64,000 nt of DNA from Vigna angularis (Eukaryota > Streptophyta > Magnoliopsida > Fabales > Fabaceae), in the NCBI RefSeq assembly GCF_016808095.1, contig NC_068973.1, positions 25,648,077 to 25,712,076 on the forward strand, read 5' to 3'. Positions 23,830 through 34,429 of the stretch are shown here, in pieces. The translations under genes were made by a program, and so were the position numbers. Numbering within the stretch: the first letter of the stretch is position 1; the number at the start of each line of letters is the position of its first letter. The notes under the pieces are model-generated. The model was not told the origin of the DNA. It worked only from the letters and a program-made list of their open reading frames with translations, and did no database searches.

Positions 23830-24100
23830 TGATCCGTATATAATATCTGCAAATAACACTTGGTTCTAACTACATACGGATAATACAACTTATATACGGA
23901 TCCCATCCTTGGATAATTTTCCCCCTACCACGCGCCAACCTTATATACGGAATTTATATACGGAACATCCGTATATAAATAACCGTATATAACGTTTTTC
24001 TAAAATTCCGTATATAAATTCAGTATATAATATTTGTCTTATATACGAATTTAAATCCGTATATAAAGTTCTGTATATAAATCCATTATTTCTTGTAGTG
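23830..24100. repeat. Right subterminal repeat array of CACTA N
   Basis: Repeated ATCCGTATATAA, TATATACGGAT and TTCCGTATATAA in both orientations, ending in TTTCTTGTAGTG. It mirrors the left array at 17209-17460. Confidence 0.85.
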
Positions 24101-24103
24101 AAT

Positions 24104-25056
24104 AATCAATTGAGACCGGAAGCTTCGATTATAGAGTGCTACATTGTAGAGGAAGCTATTGAATTATGCTCAAATTATATGCCAAGCTGTGAACGAATAT
24201 GACTTCCAAAGAATAGACATGAAGACAGACATGAAGGAAAGGGAGTTCGAGGAGTGAAGATTGAAAGTGTTAGTGGAAAAAAAGTTAATCAAACTCATTT
24301 GTACATTTTAAACAACACAGAGGATGTTATTCCTTACATTGCACAACACATTGATGAAATTAAGTCTGCACATCCACGTATGAGTGAAAAGTGGACACTT
24401 CATGAACATAACAAATCCTTTTTAACTTGGTTTAAGAAAAATATTTGCGCGACTCCAAATGTTTCTGAAAATCTATTGAGATTAGCTCGTGGACCTAACA
24501 CAGATGTGATCACTTTCGGCGGCTATTACATAAACAATTACTTGTTCTATTCAAAGGAGCAAGATGATAAAACAAGAGTTCAAAATAGTGGAGTTACCCT
24601 ACAAGCTGAGGCTGTACACTTTTCCATTTCCAAGGATAAGAATCCAATTACAGCATCAATGAATTATTTTGGAATAATACAAGAAATTTGGGAAGTTTAT
24701 TATGTCACTTTTAGAGTTCTGGTTTTCAAGTGTAAATAGGTTGATAGTAATTCTGGTGTGGTGACAAACGACCTCGGATTCACTTTGGTGGATCTTAAAA
24801 AATTAATTACATGGATGAACCATTTATTATGGCTAGTCAAGCAAGACAAATATTCTATGTCACTGACGCACTAAATCATAAATGGTCAGTGGTATTGGAA
24901 GGCAAAGCCATGCACACAACTGATGATGAAGACTCTTTAGATATACTTGAGAAAAACTCCTTCTCATCAAGAACCATTGAAAATAAGGTTGATGATGTAC
25001 TCGATGAAATACATGCAACTCGATGTGATCACAACGATGGCATATGGGAGAAATAG
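24104..25056 (+). pseudogene. tnp2-type transposase 3' part, DUF4216 region (element X)
   Basis: Continuation of the X transposase after element N: QLRPEASIIECYIVEEAIEL CSNYMPSCERI, a stop, then VNQTHLYILNNTEDVIPYI, SEKWTLHEHNKSFLTWFKKN and DVITFGGYYINNYLFYSKEQ. It goes on through NYFGIIQEIWEVYY and, after a stop at 24737-24739 and a frame change, DLGFTLVDLKKL and PFIMASQARQIFYVTDALNH. This is the DUF4216 domain that ends plant tnp2 proteins. Acidic and Ser-rich tail SSRTIENKVDDVLDEIHATR, stop near 25054. Confidence 0.8.
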
Positions 25057-25139
25057 GTGTCTTTTTATTGTTTTAATTACTTATACAATTTATTTATTTT
25101 GCCTGTTCTAACTTTAATTTACTAACACTTTGTAAACAA

Positions 25140-26700
25140 GTATAACGAGCTCTAGATCAGGTCGGACGGGAGGAGGTGGTAGATCCGTCACTCGGTTGTC
25201 TGATGTCTCATCCCGTCGAGTTGCGAAGGAGAAGTTGACGATGGAGATTGATCCTCGATCGGGTGCTCCTACTAGGGCACATGCAGAAAAATTTAGGAGT
25301 TACTAGGGCGTGCTGACAAAAACACATGTCTCTATTGTCGTTAATTGTTGGGATGATGTCCCAGAGGTTGAGAAAAATTTACTATGGCAGGATATTTTGG
25401 TATGTTTAAGATGTTTTACTTCCATCATTGACTTATTTTTATTGAACATGCTTTAACATTAATATTTTTTTTTAACAACACAATTGGAATATTCCTAATG
25501 ATGAGAGGATAAGGAAGAAGAATTTATCCACATTGCAGTCCGATGGAGGGACTTCAAGACTAGACTGACACGTCTATATGTCTTTGGCTCTAAACAGAAC
25601 GACACTCCTTGTGCAAAATATAAAATAACTGAGGAGGAGTGGGTGCATTTTAAAGCATCTAGACTTTCTGATGACTGACAAGTATGTTTTTTAATATTTT
25701 TCTCTAGTCACACAAGATGTAAATTTGTGATTTATGCTTAATAATTTTCATTGTTTCATAGGAGAAAAGGATAGCCGCCCAGCAGAGGCAGAGGGTTAAT
25801 GATGCACCACACGTACTGTCACGTGATGGTTATGCATTATTAGAGAAAAAGATGAAAAAAAGGTCATGTTGAGGATTTAGGTCTTAAGTCACCTGACCTA
25901 GCACCTCCACCAACTAGGTATGAATTTTGGAAGGCTGCACCGACCAAGGCCAATGGCCAAATGACATCCCAGTCAGCTCAAGAGATATCCTAGAAAATTG
26001 TAAGTGGAAACTTTTAACTAATTACCATAGTTCATATAAATTTTATGTAACAAACGTTTTTAGGTCTCTAAGTTCATTATGATATGCAAGATGAGTTGGT
26101 TGAGCAGCAGACTCAGGGCACATTTGTGGGGCAAGGTAGGGAGGACCTCCTAGTAGCAGTCACAGGTCGGCTAGCCCTTTCAGGTCGTGTGCGTGTTGTT
26201 GGAGGAGCCACTGGATTGAGGGACTACTTTGACCCTAAACCAAGAAGCACAGAGACCATGAGTCAGGAAGCGCTTAGTAGCCTAAGGGAACAAATGCAAC
26301 TCGAGATGGAGGAGCGCATGAATGAATGTTTCCGACAACAAGAAGCAACATATCAAAAGCTTCTTGAAGAAAAACATCAGATGATGTCCCAACAACAGCA
26401 ACAACAGGAGGAGGTCCCCACAGATGATCCTATCGCACCTCTTGTGAGCACCAAAGGCTCCTGCTCTACTACAGATCCTACTGATTACACTTGTCAGTAT
26501 AAGTTTTTGGTTGATGAGGATCCTCCACGCGTATTGGTCGTGAGACGACAGATTGCAAGAGGCCGGACCCTTCATGGTGCTCCTTTATTGCCCACTCACA
26601 CACGGGTCACGATTGATGAAGTTAGAGACCCCAGGCTCGAGTGTCAGTGCCTACATCTTAAATTCAATTCGTGGGGAAGGCCTTAGGCACATTTATAGCT
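25140..26700 (+). pseudogene. Plant Ptta/En/Spm (TnpA-like) coding region of element X
   Basis: Exon-like blocks: 25143-25399 (GGRSVTRLSDVSSRRVAKEK, then SGAPTRAHAEKFRSY, GVLTKTHVSIVVNCWDDVPE), 25500-25680 (RLYVFGSKQNDTPCAKYKIT, EEEWVHFKASRL), 25763-25990 (AAQQRQRVNDAPHVLSRDGY ALLEKKMKKR, YEFWKAAPTKANGQMTSQSA) and 26080-26690 (DELVEQQTQGTFVGQGREDL, a glutamine tract near 26390-26410, DEDPPRVLVVRRQIARGRTL). Legume CACTA elements carry this gene order after tnp2. The protein family binds subterminal repeats. Stops near 25304, 25677 and 25869 and shifted frames show decay. Confidence 0.7.
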
Positions 26701-26821
26701 TGGCCTAAGGCTATGATCATGCCATATTTTGGTCCACTAGCGATATTATATTCTTATTTTTTTTATTTTAAATCTTTAAGTTATAATTAAATGATTCCTA
26801 ACTTTTTTAAATGTGACTTGT

Positions 26822-27427
26822 AGTTCTACCATCCTGAGAAACAACCAATGGCTCAACCTGTGAATAAGGCTCATGAGGAAGTAGAAGACGATAATGATCC
26901 TCTATCCATATTGATGAAGATATTACATAAGTTGAATAAAGGATCGGTAGAGCTGGAGTGAGAGTTAAGAACATTTGGCGTCCAGTGCCATATTCCATTG
27001 TATATTGCTTTCAATGATGCAGTGGAGATCGTTGCTGGAGAAATAATGTTGAACATTTCATGCATACAACTATGATGCATGCAAGTTTTTTAATTGTTAT
27101 TTAACAATTTTTTTTAGTATTATTACTTTTTAATAAATATACTTAACTTTATTATTATAGGTACATGGACACCATCATAATGGAACAAGGTCGGGCAATA
27201 ATGTATGGATTTCTTGAACCTCAGACCATTCAACCATCTAGAAACACATTAGATTCCAGACAATCATATATGCAAAGATGGATGAGTGAGTCAAAAAGAG
27301 AGTTGTATTTTGTGCCATACATTGATGCATATGTGTTTCTCAATATTGTCAACTTTTATCAAAATTTAATCAATAAACTCATTAGTTGTTGGTACATGAT
27401 AGGAGCCATTGGCAAATGATGGTGATC
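26822..27427 (+). pseudogene. Ulp1/C48-like protease region of element X, 5' part
   Basis: Blocks YHPEKQPMAQPVNKAHEEVE, NDPLSILMKILHKLNKGSVE, then after an intron TMDTIIMEQGRAIMYGFLEP QTIQPS, RWMSESKRELYFVPYIDA, and, after another apparent intron ending near 27400, HWQMMVI. CACTA elements commonly encode a SUMO-protease-like (Ulp1/C48) domain with a His before Trp (HWQ) as part of the catalytic triad. The reading is cut at 27428 by a CACTA miniature and resumes near 27920. A stop at 26959-26961 shows it is inactive. Confidence 0.65.
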
Positions 27428-27903
27428 CACTAGTACAAAAATCGCGTTCAACGTCCAATAGCAAAACAACCAACGTTAACAATGACCGGTGGCATTGCTA
27501 TAAATAAATTCATTTACACCACGTCGACTGGATTTCATAACCGTCGTCTTTAAGGAAATAACGTCCGATCGTACACATAGTTTACGTAAAACAATGACCT
27601 TAGTAATCACATAGCGTCAACTAAGGAAACAGCTGACATCAAATACAAAATAAATAAATACTAAATAGTGATTTACTAAATATGATGTCAACTGTAACAA
27701 ACATTGGACGTTGTATATTACAGCCAACAATTATTTTATTATTTTACTTTTAAATCAACCCATAAAACGTCGAATTAATCAAGGCTTCGACGTTTTATTG
27801 ACCGACCATAAGTAAAAGGGTCAATTCTTTTTTATTATAATTTTCTTATTTCTTTTAAACTAACCACAAAACGACGAATTCTATAAAAAGCACAAGGTGT
27901 ATG
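27428..27903 (+). mobile_element. CACTA miniature related to X, inside X's protease gene
   Basis: Starts CACTAGTACAAAAATCGCG; 27443-27494 repeats X's own left end (16132-16183) almost exactly in the same orientation. The right end (27870-27903, AATTCTATAAAAAGCACAAG) resembles X's right end (AATTCGTCGTTAAAAGCCCAAG) in the same orientation. GACGT motifs fill the middle, including a CGTCGAATTAATC...CTTCGACGTTTTA hairpin (27770-27800). No coding capacity. The right boundary is approximate and no exact 3-bp duplication was found. Confidence 0.6.
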
Positions 27904-27917
27904 GGTTTTTTCTCTTC

Positions 27918-28063
27918 ATAGGAAGATGAAATCGGAATTGAAGTCTTTGTTACAAACGTAAGTATTACATTCATTCATATCAATTCATTATGATATTAAT
28001 ATATTAACTTATGTTTCTAATGTTTCAAATGTTTCAAATTTGTTTAGAGTTGTGGCTAGGACC
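27918..28063 (+). pseudogene. Ulp1/C48-like protease region of element X, middle part
   Basis: An exon after ATAG at 27918-27921 reads (phase inferred) MKSELKSLLQT and ends at a GTAAGT donor near 27959. A second exon (about 28045-28063) reads VVART up to the hAT insertion at 28064. After the hAT the same exon continues RGQQIEIIYPK (33680-33712). Confidence 0.5.
28056..28063 (+). repeat. Target-site duplication of the hAT element, left copy
   Basis: CTAGGACC, identical to 33672-33679. Eight bases is the standard hAT duplication length. Confidence 0.95.
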
Positions 28064-28269
28064 CAAGGTTTTCAAACTCGAGAGTTTACGTAAACTCGTG
28101 AGAGTCCAGTAAACTCGTAAGAGTTTACTTTGCATGAAAAAAAATATAAATAACATCCTAGTTCAAATAAGATAACAAAATTATATAAATTCAAATACAT
28201 AAGTTCATAGAAATATTGTTCATAAAAATATAATGTAAAACATAAATTGAAATGTCAAAGTCTCTATGC

Positions 28270-30609
28270 CTAATCCTCTAATCCTATAATAATGGCATCA
28301 TCATCTCCATCATCATCCTCATCTAACTCTTCCTCTGATGAATGTTGTGCATCTTCATTGTTCCCAAATGTTATGTTATCAAGATCAAGAACATCTATAG
28401 CAGGATCTGTTGTTGCTCCATCTAAGTGAACATTTTCACCATCATTTTCACCTTCAACTTGATCAATCTCAACAACACCATCTACCTCTTCAGTTATTCA
28501 TTCATCATCTGATTCAATGTCATCAAATGGAAGAGCTACAGCTTTTCGAATTTGTCTACTTTTCAACTTGGAGTTATACATCACATAAACTAAATCATTC
28601 ATCTTTTTTTGATGCAAACGATTCCTTCTCTTTGTATGAACCTAAAATGAAATATAATATTTTTAGTGAAGATATAAACATGATAACGAAATTTATAAAT
28701 TAAAAATAATTTAAATTACCATTTCAAATGAGCTCCAATTACGCTCACATCTAGAAGAACTACAAGTTAAGCTTAGAATTCGAATAACAAATCTCTTCAA
28801 CTCCGGAGTTCCATCACCAAACATGTCCCACCATTCCCCAGGATTTAACTCTTTCCTACACTCTTTTGCATCTTCCATTCCAAAAAGTCATCTAGCATAA
28901 TGAAATTCAACAATTTGTAAATTATTTTTTCTTCTTTCTCCCATATCTGGTATCAATCTTCTCATGCAAATATACATTCCTTCTTTCACCTCTCCACCAT
29001 CATCACATCTAAAGTTAGATTCATAGTGGAAATGGGGGTTCAAATAATAGGTAGCTGCATGCAAAGGCCTATGAAGTTGATTATCCCATCGAGCATCAAT
29101 TATTTTCAAAACCTCTTCATAACTACATCAATTATGCTATATCAGAAATAATTTCACACGTAAGTAATTAAACATTGAATGAGTAAAACTTTGAAAATTT
29201 ACCTCTTTTTGATATTGTTAAAGTTAGACTTAATCTTCTCTTTTGCACAATCCATCTCTTCATAAATGAAACTCATTGCGGGTTTTAAATCTGAGTGTAC
29301 TAATCTTACAAGACCACCATAAGAGGGGCAACAGCTTTTAGGAATGTGGAGACATTCTTCCAGAACCGGCTATCTAATACCACATATTCTACTTTTCTGC
29401 CCTCTTGTGAAGTTCCAAACTTGTTTGTCTTCCACTCTTCAGAGCTAAACATGGTCAACAATGATGCCTTCAATTCATGAAGACAAGCAAGAGTTAAATA
29501 AGTTGTGGCAAATCTAGTCACACCCGGTCTTATCAAGTCTCTACCTTTAGTGAACTTTTTCAACAAGGAAATCAACATTGATCTTCCGTAAATGTAAGTG
29601 GTAATCTTTCTTCCCTTCTTAATTGTTAATTCATGGACCTTAAATTTTTTTTCAAAATCTTCAAATACCAAATCAATGCAATGTGCTACGCATGGAGTCC
29701 AATACAATCTTTCCCTCTTTTGCATCAACAATTCTCTAGCTACCTTGAAATTTGCAGCATTATCAGTGACAACTTGAACAACATTTTCATCTCCAACAAA
29801 CTCAACAACATCATCTAACATTTTGAAAACTTTATCAGTTGTTTTTTATATGTCTGAAGTGTCAAGTGAATAAAGAAAAATCGTCCCTTTAGAATTATTC
29901 ACCAAGAAGTTGCAAATAGAACGTCTTTTTCTATCTGTCCAACCATCAGACATAATTGTACATCCAATTCTCTTCCACTCCTCCTTATAATCCTCAAGGA
30001 TTTCATCTGTTTTATTCACAGCTTGTTTCAACAGCTTTTCTCTAATGTCATGATAAGATGGTGGTTTGTATCCAACTTCATACTTACCAATTATGATAAG
30101 ATGGCACTCGTGTAAAAGAATTCAGTCACTTGAGCATCAACTTCTTCTTTGTATCCTTTTTTCATCATTTGATTTATAGTTGCTTGGACTCCCCCCTTGC
30201 TAGTAGTAACAACTTTTTGTTTTCCTTTAAAACCGAATACATTGTGTCCTCGTTCAAGACTCTCACTTTCTTCCTCGTCTTCATCGATATTTATCTTTCT
30301 TTTCTTTAATGATGCATTCTTGGCTTCATCAACTATTTTTATCATCAAATTTTTTATTTCATCCGAAACAGAAGCACAAGGTTCATAATCGTCCCTTGTT
30401 CCAACAAGATGGTGTTTAAATCTAAATATATCTCCACTCACAATCTTTGAGCAATAGTTACATTTCACTTTTCTTCCATTACCGTTAACGTCAAACCCAT
30501 GTTTCCATCCAATATCAGATCGATTTCTCGGAGCATTTTTACTTCTACTCTTAGTGGATGAAGATGTAATTGCATTAATTTCCGTTGAATTTGATGCATT
30601 TCCAGACAT
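28270..30609 (-). pseudogene. hAT transposase (BED zinc finger, DUF659, hAT C-terminal dimerisation region)
   Basis: From the ATG at 30609: a BED-type zinc finger near residues 32-67 (GWKHGFDVNGNGRKVKCNYC, then FRFKHHLVG), an acidic K/R-rich linker, then DUF659: EVGYKPPSYHDIREKLLKQA, WKRIGCTIMSDGWTDRKRRS ICNFLVN, VVQVVTDNAANFKVARELLM and LYWTPCVAHCIDLVFEDFEK. Downstream come ATTYLTLACLHELKASLLTM, LDSRFWKNVSTFLKAVAPLM, ARWDNQLHRPLHAATYYLNP and the hAT C-terminal signature SLTCSSSRCERNWSSFEMVH. It ends in an acidic tail with a stop near 28272-28270. At least one intron is likely near 29130-29210 and 28660-28725. In-frame stops (near 30091, 29846 and 29306) indicate inactivity. The product would cut and join the element's ends. 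Confidence 0.85.
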
Positions 30610-30948
30610 GATGCTCTAAACTTTTTCACTAAAAAATCAATGACAAAAGGACTCATTTAATATTAAATATTTTCTTTTACATATTAAAATAATAAAAAAA
30701 ACACTACATATGCACAATAATTTTTATTATAATATCAGGACTTTATTTATATAATAAAAGTACTTTATAATAAAAGAATACAGTGACATTATAATGGTCA
30801 CGATGTGATTATATATATCTTTAATGGTCACGGTTTTCATTATAAAATTAGACCTCATTTGTATAATAAAAGTATATTATAAGAAAAGTACACATAAAAT
30901 CAGGACACCATTAATATAATAAAATATTATAATAAAAGTACACAGTGA

Positions 30949-30953
30949 CATGA
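30949..30953 (+). repeat. Target-site duplication of the 2.0-kb solo LTR, left copy
   Basis: CATGA, identical to 32973-32977. Confidence 0.9.
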
Positions 30954-32972
30954 TGATGAGTGCATATTTATGCCCACATTTATGCTTTAAAATTAAATTT
31001 TTGATGAAATACATGTGCTTGAATGATTGATTTAAAAAGGATTTGTGATGGTTGGAATTGTTGGGTTTGAGAACTAAAGATACGTAAAAAGTGAGTTTTA
31101 GCGCATAAAATATTCTTGGATGTTCTTACGTTTATTTGTGCAGCTGAAATTAAAAGTTCTATTGGTCCAAATGGCAATTCAAGGCCCAAAATCAGGTTTT
31201 ATTTGGAAAATAATGTACAGATGGGCCAAACAGACAACTTTTACCCTTGCACCTCCCAATTTCCCTACATACACCCCTCTTCTCTTAACCAGGCCCTATA
31301 CTAAGCCAAACAGTAACCTTATTCTAAATACACCTTCTAAATTTCCATACCCATACCCCTCCTAAGCCAAACTTCACCAGATCATGCTACGTGGCAGTCC
31401 ACCACTAACAGATTGAACCACTCAGATGATGCCACAACACTGATCCTTGCACTCACTAGTGAACCAATTAGAACACGCCAACCCAGCCCTAACAATTGAG
31501 CATCATCTTCCACCCACTGAAACCCCAGCCACCACGAGACTTCATCGTCCTCCACTGTCAAAGCCGTCGCTGCTAGCATCATCAGCAACCTGCAGAAAAA
31601 TCACAGGCAAAGCAACCGCCGGAGGAGCAAAGGGGGAAGCCCTTTCCCAATCTGAAACCCTAATTGGGTGGGAAAGAGGGCTGCCACATGGCAAGCTTCC
31701 ATTGGCCACAACCATATGAGTCAAAACTGGTCAAACAGTCAAAGTCTAGTCAATTAAGGGGTTCTGTTGCAATTTTGGGAAATTCAGTTGGGGCTAAAGT
31801 GCAGATAGAGGAAATTTTGGGGCTTATGTGTACTTTTGGAAATTCAGAAAAGCTAAAAGATAAACTACAGTTGTTGAATTAATTTAATTTGTGAATATCA
31901 ACAGAAAATATCTTCCAAATAATGTTATAATTATCTAAATCTTTTAGTTATTTGGAAGATATAAGATAAAAGATTCTGTCAACTGAATATTCAGAGTCCA
32001 AGCCTAATCAAGTCCTATATAAAGAGACCTAGGGGAGGCAGAAAAGGGGACTTGACTTCATTCATTCATTCACCACTTCTCTCTCTCTTATTTCATCTTG
32101 TATTCAACTCCATTCATGGAGAGCTAAGCATCTAGGGCTATTCTGTTGTAATTCCATTGTGGATTCTGAGGTTAGATTGAGTTAATGCAATTGTTTTTTT
32201 TATTATTGCTTTAAGTTGTTCTCTCTCTATGTCTTTCATCTCTCTATCAAATTAAAATCAAAGATTCTTGCATCATAATGTGTTTGAATCTACATGCATA
32301 TTGATTATATGAGTTCTAGGGTTTCTAGGTTTAATTGAGAATCTACTTTGATTTAATTTAGGAACTTTCATATGATTAATTGGTTTTTACTATCAATTGA
32401 GAATGCACTTTGATTGGTAGTAATAATTTCAACTATAATCAATTGAGAATTTACTTTGATTGATTAGTTTTTAATTTGGTTAGGCGATTTAAGAATAGAC
32501 ATGATTAAACACAATAGGATTTGATTGAGAATGTACTTTGGTTGAATTCATTGTGAATAATCTAGAAAGGTTTTGCATTTGATTGAGAATTTACTTTAAT
32601 TAAATGCATGATCGCCCTCAAATTAATTAAGAATGTACTTTAATTAATTTGAAACTTAAATAATAATCAATTGAACAATTATCTATGAATAACCGATGAT
32701 GAATCGATCTTGGAAAAGCAATGGAATTAGTCTATTTCATTATAATCGTTTTTAAGTTTCTTATTTGTTCTTTAAACCTTCTCCAAACATCATTTTTATT
32801 CTTGAACATTGCATTGCATTCATAAGATTCAAATATTAAAAGGCAATTCGTATTCGTTGGGAGACGACTCAGGGTTACTTTAACCCTATCTACTTTCTTG
32901 AATACTACTTGGCAATACTGAAGTTGCCTTGAAAAGTAGTATTAATTTGATAGCTTCAACGATAGCCTATCA
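30954..32972 (+). repeat. Solo LTR (2.0 kb) inside the hAT element
   Basis: Begins TGATGAGTGCATATTTATGC and ends AGCTTCAACGATAGCCTATCA, flanked by the exact 5-bp duplication CATGA. The ends TGAT...ATCA are inverted repeats. A TATA-type CTATATAAAG lies at 32015-32024, placing the transcription start about 1.1 kb in and giving the plus orientation. Beyond it are at least six degenerate copies of (A)ATTGAGAATNTACTTTGATT (32330-32650). No primer site, gag or second LTR is present, so it arose by recombination between two LTRs. The length and the GGGAGACGACTCAGGGTTAC block near the 3' end suggest Ty3/gypsy, not proven. ORF-like readings inside (31116-31882) are not genes. Confidence 0.9.
32015..32024 (+). 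promoter_or_regulatory. LTR TATA box
   Basis: CTATATAAAG within the solo LTR, followed ~30 bases on by an AG-rich stretch suitable for a transcription start. Inferred from position and motif. Confidence 0.5.
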
Positions 32973-33671
32973 CATGATCAGGTCACATCTCATCACTTTA
33001 ATCAAATTTAATCAGGTCACGGGAACTTTATATAATAAGCAGTGGTAGGCACTAATGGCAGGCAATAGTCACTTCAAATCACACGTTCTTTAATCAAATT
33101 AAAGATATATAATTTTATTGTAAAAAAAATTTACCACAGGTCACGGGCTTTTGAAGAATATATATAATCATTCGAAATGAAAACATAGGCATAACTCCAG
33201 GAGGCTTTTGAAATGAAAAGTTTTTTACTCACCACCACCACACAGAGACGCCACACAAGAACTACGGCAAGTCGACTATCACGACGGCGAACAAGGCGCG
33301 ACCACGAGCAAGGCAAACAATGACCACAAAACGTGACGCCGACTATGACGGTGAGTGCGAACTAGGCTACCAGAGCGTGACCACGAGACCACAACCGAGA
33401 ACGCTACAAACGGCGACTACGAACGCAGACAATGGTGGAGTGAAGCACAACGAAGAAGAGGAACTTGATCGGGTCTTTAAATACTAATCTCAAGGAAATC
33501 TTCTTTGTTCGTTTTTAACTTTTTTAAACTCGCAAAATCGCGGAAAAATTACGATTTTATCGAGTTTGCTAACGAGTTCAACGAGTTTACTACCGAGTTA
33601 ACTCGACAACCATGAGTAAGAACGCAAACTCGTCCGAGTTAACGAGTTAAGTCAAGAATTTGATAACCATG

Positions 33672-33679
33672 CTAGGACC
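33672..33679 (+). repeat. Target-site duplication of the hAT element, right copy
   Basis: CTAGGACC, identical to 28056-28063. Confidence 0.95.
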
Positions 33680-34039
33680 AGAGGACAACAAATTGAAATT
33701 ATATATCCTAAGGTTTGAATTTGTTGATCTTTAACTATTAATTTTCGTAGTCAAATTTAAACCATTACCTTTGACTAAGTTCTTTCACATGTTTAGTGCA
33801 ACAAGCAGAATGATTCCTGGGCATGTGGCTACTACATCATGTCATGGATGAAGACAATCATCTGAGCAGGAATAAGAGCAAATTGGACTGAGGTAGAAAT
33901 TTACATTTGAAAATCTTACAAATATCAATAAACTTTTCACATTAGAATGAATTTAATAGTAAAATTTCCTTGATTTTGCAGCGGTTCAACACTACCTCTA
34001 CATTACCAGATGTCGTAATAGGGAAGATAAGAGAGGAAT
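33680..34039 (+). pseudogene. Ulp1/C48-like protease region of element X, 3' part
   Basis: After the hAT: RGQQIEIIYPK to 33712, then an exon after TTTAG reading CNKQNDSWACGYYIMSWMKT (33799-33898), then an exon after GCAG reading RFNTTSTLPDVVIGKIREE and TAG (33981-34039). SWACGYYIM holds the catalytic Cys position of Ulp1/C48 proteases, preceded by the Q of the oxyanion hole (NKQ), so the catalytic motif order HW ... Q ... C is still readable across the inserts. A TGA replaces a sense codon after MKTII (33862-33864). Confidence 0.7.
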
Positions 34040-34429
34040 AGGTAGAATATTTGATTAAACAATTTAATTAGCTATAGCTTTAGGTTTTTCTTTAAAGTTT
34101 TGTAGTGTTTTGATGATAGTATTTGCTTAGCTTTTAGTTTTACTTGTGTAGCTTTTTGAATGGATGAATTATTAATAACATCATTTAAACTGTGAATAGA
34201 TGAATTTTGTGAACATATGAATTGGAAAACTGGGTTCTTTTTGTTTTGATGATAACTTTTGCTTTAGTCTTTTAGTTTTACTTTTAAATTGGAATTGATG
34301 AATTGATGATAACATGGTTTAAACTGCAAATTAATGAATGTTGTGAATATATGAATTGGAAAACTGATTTCTGTATTTCAGGTTTGGTTAAATGAGCAAA
34401 AACGAACCAAATTTAAAAAAAAAAACACT

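Larger units (their letters stand above)
17209..24100 (-). mobile_element. CACTA transposon N with captured host-gene fragments, nested in X
   Basis: Ends CACTACAAGAAAAAAG (17209) and ATTATTTCTTGTAGTG (24100) form a 12-bp perfect inverted repeat. The flanks AAT (17206-17208) and AAT (24101-24103) are an exact 3-bp duplication. Deleting N and one AAT restores the host frame GYVNQLRPEASIIECY of element X, so insertion was precise. Both ends carry arrays of ATCCGTATATA/TATATACGGAT. The transposase genes run on the minus strand (17746-19815) and are internally deleted. Pieces of two host genes lie at 21907-22693. Total 6892 bases. This is a Pack-CACTA-like, probably non-autonomous element. Confidence 0.9.
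28064..33671 (-). mobile_element. hAT transposon with DUF659 transposase, nested in X
   Basis: Terminal inverted repeats CAAGGTTTTCAAACTC (28064) and, inward from 33671, CATGGTTATCAAATTC; perfect 8-bp target duplication CTAGGACC. Both ends carry GAGTTTACT / GAGTTAAC motifs (28070-28125, 33530-33655). Removing the element and one duplication copy restores the host exon VVARTRGQQIEIIYPK of X's protease gene. The transposase gene is on the minus strand (28270-30609). A 2.0-kb solo LTR sits between its 5' end and the element's right end. GC-rich DNA at 33200-33470 is probably the transposase promoter or leader. Confidence 0.92.

Noticed and set aside
31116..31882. Several ORFs of 60-90 aa on both strands
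   Set aside because: They lie upstream of the TATA box within a solo LTR and have no family likeness.
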